DNA of 63,276 nt from Spirulina subsalsa FACHB-351 (lineage in GTDB: Bacteria; Cyanobacteriota; Cyanobacteriia; Cyanobacteriales; Spirulinaceae). The stretch covers positions 1 to 63,276 of the forward strand of contig NZ_JAIHOM010000013.1 of the NCBI RefSeq assembly GCF_026130165.1, read 5' to 3'. Of this stretch, positions 1 to 6,946 are shown piece by piece. Made by a program: the position numbers and the translations under genes. The notes below the pieces were generated by a model. That model was not told the origin of the DNA. It searched no databases and saw nothing but the letters and a program-made list of their open reading frames with translations. Position 1 is the stretch's first letter. Each line of letters opens with the position of its first letter.

Positions 1-135
1 ATAAGGTTTGGGTTTGACCTTGTATTCGAGAACAAACATTGTTTGACACTGGCTTGCTTGGTATCATTGTAGCACTCCTAATGCCGCCCTGGAAGGGCGG
101 GGCTTGAAACCCATTATTTTTGGTCAATCAACGCT

Positions 136-261
136 ACCCGGTTTCTGGTCTATAGCTAATCCTATGTTTGAAACCGGGTTTTTGTTAGGGAGTAGCGGGA
201 AAACCAGCCAATTAACGCAACCCGGTTTCTGGGTTCGTGAGGAATAAGAAACCGGGTTTTT
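136..261. repeat. AACCCGGTTTCTGG dispersed repeat, two inverted pairs
   Basis: The motif ACCCGGTTTCTGG occurs at 136-148 and 220-232. Each copy is followed by its inverted form (AAACCGGGTTTTT near 171-183 and 249-261), so each pair could fold into a hairpin with a loop of about 20 nt. Further copies lie at 989-1004, 57614-57627 and, diverged, 57660-57675. These are short non-coding interspersed repeats. Nothing else is recognised between 1 and 462. Confidence 0.7.
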
Positions 262-462
262 GGCAGGATTTAGGTGGAAAAGGAGAGGATGAGGGCAACC
301 CGTGTTCGGATATGGGGAAGGTGCTAAAATGACGGGTGGAAGCTTTGGACAGGGTGGATTGCGCTGTTGTCCAGGGAAACCCTCAAAAATAAAATTCCCA
401 AAATAGAGTAAAACTTAGGTTGAGGGTTATCTACTCAAAAATCATCCCTAGGAGAAGGTGCT

Positions 463-666
463 ATGAATTTGGCAATTAAAGAAAAACTCCTCGAAAAAAT
501 TGAACAAGCCTCGGAATCTACTCTCCAAGAAGTTTTAGATTTTTTGTTGTTTCTAGAATTCAAAGAATGTCAGAAAGATGATTTAGAAATTAGCCGATTG
601 AGTGAAGTTAGTTTAGCAGAAGATTGGCTAACCCCAGCAGAGGATAAAGCATGGGAACATTTGTAA
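463..666 (+). CDS. DUF2281/VapB-like antitoxin
   Basis: A 67-residue acidic protein with the pattern of the small cyanobacterial DUF2281 antitoxins: an N-terminal amphipathic helix (LLEKIEQ, LQEVLDFLLFLE) and a C-terminal tail containing DWLTPAED. It would bind and neutralise the toxin encoded directly downstream and probably autorepress the operon. An AGGAGAAGG ribosome-binding site lies just ahead of the ATG. The last 16 nt overlap the start of the toxin gene, implying translational coupling. The family assignment is by pattern recognition; the pairing with a toxin is seen directly in the sequence. Confidence 0.75.
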   Translation: MNLAIKEKLLEKIEQASESTLQEVLDFLLFLEFKECQKDDLEISRLSEVSLAEDWLTPAEDKAWEHL

Positions 667-983
667 AAGGTGATGTGGTTGTTGTTCCCTTTCCTTTTTC
701 AGATTTGACCCAGATCAAGCGAAGACCAGCGTTAGTTCTGGCAGAATTGAACAAAAATGATTTAATTCTTTGCCAGATTACCAGCCAGTTTGCTGAGGAT
801 GACTATACAACCCGGGTCGAGGATAGTGATTTTGAAACAGGAAGTCTCAATAGAATCAGTTACGTTAAGTCTAATCGAATTTTTACGGCTAATGAAAGAA
901 TAATTGCCTATAAAGCAGGAAAGTTGAAAGGTAATAAGTTGACAGAAATAGTTGCAAAATTGATCGCCATTTTGCAACAGTAA
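651..983 (+). CDS. MazF/PemK-family endoribonuclease toxin
   Basis: A 110-residue protein with the PemK/MazF fold signature: an N-terminal KGDVVVVPFPFSD strand pair, then RRPALVLAE, and a basic C-terminal half ending in a helix rich in K, L and I. Family members cleave mRNA at short sequence motifs and arrest growth when not held by antitoxin. Length is normal for the family and the gene looks intact. It starts inside the antitoxin gene, the usual coupled arrangement. Whether the pair is active is not visible from sequence. Confidence 0.85.
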   Translation: MGTFVKGDVVVVPFPFSDLTQIKRRPALVLAELNKNDLILCQITSQFAEDDYTTRVEDSDFETGSLNRISYVKSNRIFTANERIIAYKAGKLKGNKLTEIVAKLIAILQQ

Positions 984-987
984 AAAC

Positions 988-1005
988 GCAACCCGGTTTC
1001 TGGGG
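988..1005 (+). repeat. AACCCGGTTTCTGG repeat copy
   Basis: A single forward copy of the motif also found at 136-148 and 220-232. It sits directly between the toxin stop codon and the truncated ATPase remnant, at the 5' break point of that remnant. Confidence 0.6.
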
Positions 1006-1012
1006 TGGTGAG

Positions 1013-1246
1013 ATGTCTGATATGTGGAAATTAATATGGGAAACGGCGAAACGGCTTAATGTTCAAGTTTTTGCAACAACGCATAACAGTGATTGCTGGA
1101 CGAGCCTTGCTGCAATTGCCAGTCAGGAAAATCCCAGTGAGCAGGGAATTACAATTCACAGGATAGAAAAGGGAAAACCGAATAGTGTTGTTTTTACAGA
1201 ACGGCAAATTGTAATCGCTGCGGAACGAGGAATTGAGGTGCGCTAG
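1013..1246 (+). pseudogene. C-terminal remnant of an AAA/OLD-like ATPase
   Basis: The 77 residues match the C-terminal end of the AAA_15/AAA_21 (OLD-like, RecF-type) ATPases common in cyanobacterial accessory regions. The stretch MWKLIWETAKRLNVQVFATTH contains the conserved histidine of the ABC-type switch region (ATTH), and the remainder is the domain tail. Walker A, signature and Walker B segments are all missing, so the gene has lost about three quarters of its 5' part. The break coincides with an AACCCGGTTTCTGG repeat just upstream. An ATG allows an open frame, but a working ATPase is not possible. It converges on the E1 gene with 15 nt between. Confidence 0.7.
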
Positions 1247-1261
1247 AGCATGGCTAATATT

Positions 1262-2749
1262 TTACCCAAAAAAATTGTCATCAGGATTAGTAGAATCCCA
1301 TGAATTTCCACACACTTGACAAGATACATCTCGCTCCCATTTAGCACCATACCATCGTAAAATTGAAGGAGTTTTTGAGCCATATTCCATCTTAGGCCAG
1401 CTTTCATAAGTATTCTCTCGACGATTAGCCCAAATATAAAAATCTGCAATCAAGTCTTCCTCTAAAGATTTAATACCACTATCTTTATCGCGAGAAAGTT
1501 CCTGTAGGGCTAATTTAACAATCATATTTGAAATCGGCACAATATCTGAAGATAAACCTACTTGGATAGTTGCCTCAACTTGATCATTAGATACATAAGC
1601 TGGATTATCATCTCTCGCTTGTCTAAAAGAAGAAATTTCTTCTTGGCGAGACTGTAGAAATTCTTTAGTAAAAACACAAGCCAAACAAGGGCCTTGAAAA
1701 GGGCGAACCCTTAAAACATCTCCACCACAAGCACGGGTTAAAGCTCTTCCAAAAATTGTAGTTATTTTATACTCAAGGGCTATGTTATTAAGGTTAAAAC
1801 GACTGCGATTATTATCGCTTGCACCAATAATTAAATCACAATTTTTTAGTAATAGTTTTGTTTGTTCAAAGTTAGTATTAACGTCTATCTCAGCAGTTTC
1901 TATTTGAACATAAGGATTTTTGCCATATAATAAATCCTTAACAGCTTTAGTTTTATAACGACCTAGATCACCAGTTCCACAAACATGACGAGAAACATTA
2001 GCTAATTCCAATCGATCAAAATCAATTAAAACAAACTTACCTACTCCTGCTTTTGCTAATTCTATCGCTACAGAAGCCCCCCCACTCCCTAGCCCAACAA
2101 TCCCAACTCTGCATTGCTCAAGAACAGATGTTTCTAGCAATCCATGACTGCGTGAATACAGTTCACAACGCTGAGGAATAAATTTAATGATTCCCTCAGA
2201 TAGAGAACCATCTGCTTGAGAAATAAAAACCCGATGGTTTAATTTTTCTTCTTCAATTGCCAATAATATAACTATTGAATGGGGAATATTTTGTGTTTGT
2301 CTAGGTTGGCTATTAATAATTGATTGAGCCAGAGTAAATCCTTCATCATTTCTGATCATTTGGGGTAAAAAGTAAATGATAGAAGCAACTGGAAAACCGG
2401 AAAAATGAGTTTTTGGGTGTGATGTATAAACATGAAATACATCTCCACCATCAAACCCAAATGCTACAGCAGAAAATTGATTAATTGCAGAATTCTCCCA
2501 CTTCTGATAAACATTTTGAATCTGATCTTCGTGCATATAAACAAACGAAGGCTTGGCAAAAAAAAATCCCTCCTCAGCAATTTGATCTGCTACTACAGCA
2601 TCAGGATTAGGGGGGTTTTGAGTAGAACGTTGAACAACCAACTCACCCGTGCTAGGATCAAAAGTCAGTTTCTGACTTGAAGGAGTTTCTCCTTCTTCAA
2701 CTGTTCTTGCTAGAAATTGTTCAACTTGTTGAGATTCAGCTTGGCTCAT
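1262..2749 (-). CDS. E1-like ThiF-family ubiquitin-activating enzyme homologue
   Basis: A 495-residue protein. Residues 205-420 form a ThiF/MoeB-type adenylation domain: nucleotide-binding VGLGSGG at 218-224, then LIDFDRLELANVSRH (241-255) and the metal-site ASDNNRSR (310-317). A CLAC pair (355/358) and a CQVC pair (477/480) probably form the zinc knuckle. E1 enzymes adenylate the C-terminus of a ubiquitin-like protein and pass it to an E2. In MoeB/ThiF a catalytic cysteine lies in the crossover loop; here that region (about 390-404, VEATIQVGLSS) has none, so chemistry may use another cysteine (C341 is near) or stop at adenylation. The first 200 residues are beta-rich and unrecognised. It is the last gene of the JAB-E2-E1 operon, 37 nt after the E2 gene. 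Confidence 0.85.
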   Translation of the reverse strand: MSQAESQQVEQFLARTVEEGETPSSQKLTFDPSTGELVVQRSTQNPPNPDAVVADQIAEEGFFFAKPSFVYMHEDQIQNVYQKWENSAINQFSAVAFGFDGGDVFHVYTSHPKTHFSGFPVASIIYFLPQMIRNDEGFTLAQSIINSQPRQTQNIPHSIVILLAIEEEKLNHRVFISQADGSLSEGIIKFIPQRCELYSRSHGLLETSVLEQCRVGIVGLGSGGASVAIELAKAGVGKFVLIDFDRLELANVSRHVCGTGDLGRYKTKAVKDLLYGKNPYVQIETAEIDVNTNFEQTKLLLKNCDLIIGASDNNRSRFNLNNIALEYKITTIFGRALTRACGGDVLRVRPFQGPCLACVFTKEFLQSRQEEISSFRQARDDNPAYVSNDQVEATIQVGLSSDIVPISNMIVKLALQELSRDKDSGIKSLEEDLIADFYIWANRRENTYESWPKMEYGSKTPSILRWYGAKWERDVSCQVCGNSWDSTNPDDNFFG

Positions 2750-2786
2750 GACTTTAAAATGCAGTTTTTGTGATTAATTACTGTGA

Positions 2787-3230
2787 TTACATATGTGGGA
2801 GAAAGTGATCAATCGGTTGACCTGTTCTTTTGTGAGCTTCGAGGGCTTCTAGCCACAAACGACCCTTAAGAACAACTTTATATAAAGTCAAGTTAGGCAA
2901 CCAATCTCGATAATGACAAATTTGAACATAACCATAGGTGTCAGGAGAAAGAGTGTGCATCATACTGCTGGTTTCATAGGCTTTCATATCTTGGCCGAGA
3001 AAACCTCTTAGAGGACTGGGAGAAACTACAACCATATCAGGTCTAGAATTAGGAAAATCAGAAGGGACATAAACTCGGACTTTGTATTGATTGCCGACAT
3101 TTGTTTTGAGGTTTCCCTCTATTCTAGTATTACTCGAATCTGTCGGGTTAACCCAGCCAAATGACGGAAAATACTTCCGTAGTATTTGTTTTTCTACTGC
3201 CAGTCTTTGACGCTGAACTTGACTCCACAT
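2787..3230 (-). CDS. E2-like (UBC-fold) ubiquitin-conjugating enzyme homologue
   Basis: A 147-residue protein with UBC-fold landmarks: the beta-sheet and proline turn YKVRVYVPSDFPNSRPDM (49-66), a histidine at 92 (MHTLSP, in place of the eukaryotic HPN motif), then GYVQICHYRDW with the candidate catalytic cysteine C105, followed by WLPNLTL and a long C-terminal helix. The H-x12-C-x4-W spacing is typical of prokaryotic E2 families. It would receive a ubiquitin-like protein from the downstream E1 and transfer it to a target. Its ATG starts 3 nt after the JAB gene ends, so the genes are co-translated. No ubiquitin-like protein gene is found in the operon. Confidence 0.83.
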   Translation of the reverse strand: MWSQVQRQRLAVEKQILRKYFPSFGWVNPTDSSNTRIEGNLKTNVGNQYKVRVYVPSDFPNSRPDMVVVSPSPLRGFLGQDMKAYETSSMMHTLSPDTYGYVQICHYRDWLPNLTLYKVVLKGRLWLEALEAHKRTGQPIDHFLPHM

Positions 3231-3233
3231 AAT

Positions 3234-4205
3234 CTAATACCTACATCTATTTTCCCAACGCTTTATACAGGCTTCGATTTGCTGAACCGGATTCCATTGA
3301 CCATCCCAATCTTTTACCGGGAAAGATTCACCACCGACCTTAATTCTAGGTGAATCTTTAGGAAAACTAGGGGGTAGATAAACTTGCCATTTTTGAGAAA
3401 CTCCCTTATATTTATGGTAAAATGTAAAATAAATGTCTTCAGAAGGGGGGGTGCGAATCATTTCACGGTTTTGATCCAGGCTCTCAAACGCATCAAAAAT
3501 TTCCTTCAACAGAGCTTTACCTTGGGGTGTTGAATACCAAATATTCTCTGAGATAACAATAGGTTCAGTAACAACCAAGGATTGTGCGTCTAGAGTTGTT
3601 TGCTCAACATTCCAGTTATTTCTAGGAATGGTAGGACGTTTAAATAAAGTTCGATGTTCTCCATATTCTACATCTTTGCGAATTGGACTTTGATCAGGTA
3701 AAACAACCCAAGCACCTGTTTGATAATGAGAAGATAAGGCATTGAATAAAAAACACCCCACATTAACTCTGTATTTTCCTCGTGCATATCGCTCTGTTGT
3801 TGGATTTAAGTTAGCAATACATAACAAGAATTTAGGAAAATCGTACCGCCTCAGTGCGTTAAACACCGTCTGTTCATCACCACCGCTAGGCTGGGCTAAT
3901 GCCATCTGGTGATGCGAGTGCCATTCTCCAATGTGCTGAAGACCATGTTTGTTTCTCAAAATTTCACCAGATTTAATCAAATGATCTCTGTCTTGATAAA
4001 AGCTGGTTCGATTATGTTGGCTCATTTGTCCTGGTCCTAGTACAAGCTGAACCACAGGAAAACCTGAATGAGTCCAAAATCCAAATAAGTCCCCACCTGT
4101 TTCCAATTCAGGATATTCCTCAACCCATCCAGCAATGTAGTCTAACTCCTGTTGGTAAATCAGGGTTTTAAATTGACTCCCTGTTCTGTAGCTTGAGTGT
4201 GACAT
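3234..4205 (-). CDS. JAB/JAMM metalloprotease (deubiquitinase-like) with C-terminal E2/RWD-like region
   Basis: Numbering from the ATG at 4205 (323 residues); a longer frame with a TTG start at 4259 also exists, and neither has a clear ribosome-binding site. The JAMM zinc-protease motif is visible: E35 (ETGGDLFG), H96-S-H98 (GEWHSHH), S107 and D110 (PSGGDE). The H98-to-D110 gap is one residue longer than in canonical JAMM. Such proteins trim or remove ubiquitin-like modifiers. The C-terminal 100 residues resemble an E2/RWD core without a catalytic cysteine (WQVYLPPSFPKDSPRI, 273-288), echoing YVPSDFPNSRP in the neighbouring E2. It is the first gene of the operon, divergent from the STAND gene. 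The protease domain is clear; the appended E2-like reading is inference. Confidence 0.83.
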   Translation of the reverse strand: MSHSSYRTGSQFKTLIYQQELDYIAGWVEEYPELETGGDLFGFWTHSGFPVVQLVLGPGQMSQHNRTSFYQDRDHLIKSGEILRNKHGLQHIGEWHSHHQMALAQPSGGDEQTVFNALRRYDFPKFLLCIANLNPTTERYARGKYRVNVGCFLFNALSSHYQTGAWVVLPDQSPIRKDVEYGEHRTLFKRPTIPRNNWNVEQTTLDAQSLVVTEPIVISENIWYSTPQGKALLKEIFDAFESLDQNREMIRTPPSEDIYFTFYHKYKGVSQKWQVYLPPSFPKDSPRIKVGGESFPVKDWDGQWNPVQQIEACIKRWENRCRY

Positions 4206-4376
4206 CTTGACTACTCGTAAACGTTTCTCGTTCTGACTACTGTTCTGTTTCAATTCCAAGATGCCACTCTAATTTTGGTATTGCCACCCCAAAAATAACT
4301 GGTTTTCTGTCGTTTTTTGTAAAGAAGGATGAAGTCTGAACCAGAAAAAACCAGATTTTCTGACCGAAGAGTAAGC

Positions 4377-4382
4377 TATAAT
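4377..4382 (+). promoter_or_regulatory. Possible -10 element for the STAND gene
   Basis: A perfect TATAAT lies 30 nt before the preferred ATG at 4412. No convincing -35 hexamer is seen at 17 nt upstream. It lies in the roughly 200-nt divergent region shared with the JAB gene. Confidence 0.35.
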
Positions 4383-4411
4383 GCTTCAAAACCATGCTCT
4401 ATCTTAAGTCT

Positions 4412-5764
4412 ATGAGTATTACAGAAGTGTTACAATTGGTCGATCGCTTAGTACAGAAACAAACCGGAGAACATCTCGATGACCTCCAAAAAGAGATTAT
4501 TCAAGGGATTTGGGAAGGGAAAACCTATCAAAAAATTGCAGAAGATAGCACTAAAGGTTACAACGAAAATTATATTGGGGATGTCAGCCGCAAGTTATTT
4601 GAAATTTTATCTGAACAGTTAGATGAACCAATTAAAAAATCTAATTTTTGCTGGACGATCGAAAGAATAGTTAATTCTCAGGCTTTTGGGTTAGTAAATG
4701 CTAATATTAGATATTGTCCCTATCATCCTCCAGCCAATCCCCCACAACCGATTCCTTCTCCAGAAACACCCTATCCCCTTAAAAAATACCAAGATTTAAC
4801 CTTAGCTCCCAAGATTCACCGCTTTTGCGATCGCACAACTGAACTCCACACCCTCTCCTCTTGGCTGTGCGATAAAAAAATTCCTTTAATCTCCGTGTTA
4901 GGCATTGCAGGAATCGGCAAAACGACTTTAGTGAAACGAGTTGTTGACCTCAACCAAGAACAATTTGATTTCATTGTCTGGAAACCGCTTAAACTTTGCC
5001 CTTCTTTCCCCTCTCTTATTCGTGATATTTTAACCCACAGTAACCCATACTACGAGGAAAACGATCATCAGTTAACACAACTCTTTGATCTCTTTCGTCA
5101 ACAAAGATGTTTAATCGTTCTCGATGACTTACAGGAGATTTTTGTTCCGGGGAAAGGGGCTGGACAATATAAAATGGAGCATAGAGACTATAAAACTTTG
5201 TTGACAATGCTAACCCATGTTGAACATCAAAGCAGCCTTATTGTTATCTCCCAAGAACAATGTCCAGAAATGATGGAGTTAGATGAGGAACTGTACCCTA
5301 TACAGGCTTTAGAATTAGAGGGTTTAGAAAATACAGATATCCTAAAAAACTTGGGCTTAAAGGATCGTCAAAACTGGTGTCAACTCATGGCTTTATATGA
5401 AGGCCATCCCATGTATCTCAAAGCCATTGCTCGGGTGATTAATAAAGTTTTCTTGGGTAAAGTTTCTGATTTTTTAGCAGAAAATCGCGTCATTTTGACT
5501 GATGAAATGAAAGATCAATTTCGAGATTTATTCCAGCGTTTATCCCCTATTGAACAACAGATTGCTTTAAGATTGACTGAATTTGAACAGCCCATTGACA
5601 GGAATCAGTTAAACGCAGAGCTATCCTTACCCTCACCCGATTTGATTAATGGTTTACAGTGTTTACAAAGACGGTATCTGATTAAATCTATCACAACTGA
5701 CGCTGTTTATTTTGGTTTATCATCAGTTTTTCGAGAATATTTATTAGCTGATGTCCTAAATTAG
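4412..5764 (+). CDS. STAND/NB-ARC NTPase with vWA-MoxR-associated (vMAP-like) N-terminal domain
   Basis: A 450-residue protein counted from MSITEV; an upstream ATG at 4394 adds six residues. Residues 1-85 resemble the HTH-like N-terminal domain of cyanobacterial vMAP proteins (LDDLQKEIIQGIWEGKTYQKIAE). The NTPase core has the sensing loop FCDRTTEL, Walker A GIAGIGKTT (164-172) and Walker B CLIVLDDL (233-240), followed by a winged-helix-like C-terminal part. No WD40, TPR or effector domain follows, so it is a short STAND protein. STAND NTPases are signal-activated switches often found in defence loci. It is divergent from the JAB-E2-E1 operon, and a functional link is possible but unproven. 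Confidence 0.8.
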   Translation: MSITEVLQLVDRLVQKQTGEHLDDLQKEIIQGIWEGKTYQKIAEDSTKGYNENYIGDVSRKLFEILSEQLDEPIKKSNFCWTIERIVNSQAFGLVNANIRYCPYHPPANPPQPIPSPETPYPLKKYQDLTLAPKIHRFCDRTTELHTLSSWLCDKKIPLISVLGIAGIGKTTLVKRVVDLNQEQFDFIVWKPLKLCPSFPSLIRDILTHSNPYYEENDHQLTQLFDLFRQQRCLIVLDDLQEIFVPGKGAGQYKMEHRDYKTLLTMLTHVEHQSSLIVISQEQCPEMMELDEELYPIQALELEGLENTDILKNLGLKDRQNWCQLMALYEGHPMYLKAIARVINKVFLGKVSDFLAENRVILTDEMKDQFRDLFQRLSPIEQQIALRLTEFEQPIDRNQLNAELSLPSPDLINGLQCLQRRYLIKSITTDAVYFGLSSVFREYLLADVLN

Positions 5765-5914
5765 GTAGGGTCTGAATTGACGTTGTAAGGTCTGGACATG
5801 GGCGATCGCAGATTGTCCAAAGGAGCAAAACCACTGGACTCCAACACCTGTATATTGCTCACTCGACCATCCCGGTGGAGATCCTAACTTAAGCGCGTGA
5901 CCCAAATCCCGCAA

Positions 5915-6259
5915 TTAAGATAAAAACTCAGCCAAGAAACCTAAATTTTCCTCTTCCTCTGGAGTGAATGGATCATCTTCCCAACAAGGCTCTGGGATTA
6001 AAATACTCAAAGCATTTTGAATATCTTCATAAATCCCTTCTAAATCCGTCACACTGCCGAAAATCTGATTTAGCGCTTTCCAATCTCGTCGCGTGAGGGG
6101 CATTAAATGAGCGCCATAATACTCCTCTTTGTATAACAAACGGTAACGACGGGCTGAATTTCGCCAAGTCGCGGAGGATTGACGGGCTTCAATGCGCGCA
6201 CTGTAAAGCCGGAGGTCAACCGGAAAGTCACTATCGCGACTGGGAAAAGAGGCAGTCAT
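5915..6259 (-). CDS. Conserved-looking hypothetical protein
   Basis: A 114-residue protein with no recognised domain. It has a mixed N-terminal half rich in R, Y and S, and an acidic C-terminal half (EPCWEDDPFTPEEEE) ending in a hydrophobic LGFLAEFLS. No signal peptide or membrane segment is seen. It stands alone between the STAND gene, which ends 150 nt away, and the cNMP-binding gene. Codon use looks normal for the window. No function is proposed. Confidence 0.6.
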   Translation of the reverse strand: MTASFPSRDSDFPVDLRLYSARIEARQSSATWRNSARRYRLLYKEEYYGAHLMPLTRRDWKALNQIFGSVTDLEGIYEDIQNALSILIPEPCWEDDPFTPEEEENLGFLAEFLS

Positions 6260-6356
6260 AATTTAATAGAGCGATACGACGGCGCAACAATCAGAAGCCG
6301 ATACTGTATTTTAACTTAATTCCGGCGAAGCCCATCGGTTATTCTGCTGAGAGGGG

Positions 6357-6821
6357 TTAAGCTTTACTTAAATTTGCGGCTTTCATCTGGGCTTCGTAGC
6401 TGTTGATTTTGCCGTTGAGTTCCCGAATTCGACGGGATAAAGCGCGGGTGACATTCACCGCAATCTCGGGGGTTTCTTCAATGGCATCAATGAGTTGAAG
6501 TTGATTGAGAGTTAAACAATCACAAGCTTCGAGGGTAGTCACAGAAGCAGAACGAGGTTCTGCGTCAAACAGGGCCATTTCGCCGAAAAAAGTCCCTTTC
6601 TCCAAAAACGCTAGATCGCGATCGCCTAAATGTACCCGAACCCGTCCTGACACCACAATATATAGTGATCTCCCCTCTTCTCCTTGCTCAAAAATAGTGT
6701 GATTATTGGGAAAAGAGAGTTCATCCATTGCCGAGGCCAATTTCACCAAGAACTCATCACGCAATTCTTGGAAAATCGAGACACGACGTAAAAACAACAA
6801 GCGTTCAAAGCTACTTAGCAT
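6357..6821 (-). CDS. Cyclic-nucleotide-binding domain protein
   Basis: A 154-residue single-domain protein. The cNMP-binding beta-roll is clear: FPNNHTIFEQGEEGRSLYIVVSGRV, then FFGEMALFDAEPRSASVTT, which is the phosphate-binding cassette with conserved glutamate and arginine (GEMALFD..PRSA). No DNA-binding HTH follows, only a C-terminal helix, so it is not a Crp-type regulator. The ATG at 6821 is preferred over the TTG four codons upstream. It lies 125 nt downstream of the transporter-HEAT gene on the same strand and may act as its regulatory partner. Two class III cyclase-related signals in the window make cAMP a plausible ligand. Confidence 0.85.
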   Translation of the reverse strand: MLSSFERLLFLRRVSIFQELRDEFLVKLASAMDELSFPNNHTIFEQGEEGRSLYIVVSGRVRVHLGDRDLAFLEKGTFFGEMALFDAEPRSASVTTLEACDCLTLNQLQLIDAIEETPEIAVNVTRALSRRIRELNGKINSYEAQMKAANLSKA

Positions 6822-6925
6822 TGTTGATAGCAAAAGTGTTGGATCACAGCAAATATCAGAACTCCCAAGACCTCATCAAGATTCTAGCCCATGTTCGCTA
6901 AAAAACAAGCAATGGAGGGAGTTGA

Positions 6926-6943
6926 GAATTGATAATTGATAAT
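6926..6943. repeat. AATTGATAATTGATAATT spacer repeat
   Basis: An AT-rich short repeat. Variants of the same sequence are found in other intergenic gaps at about 19217-19240, 30683-30702, 34473-34508 and 55985-56016, often near the phrase TTCCCGACTCCCGA. Confidence 0.5.
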
Positions 6944-6946
6944 TCA

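Noticed and set aside
1262-2749. Reading the E1 as MoeB or ThiF of cofactor synthesis
   Set aside because: The operon context with an E2 and a JAB, and the long extra N-terminal domain, do not fit molybdopterin or thiamine synthesis.
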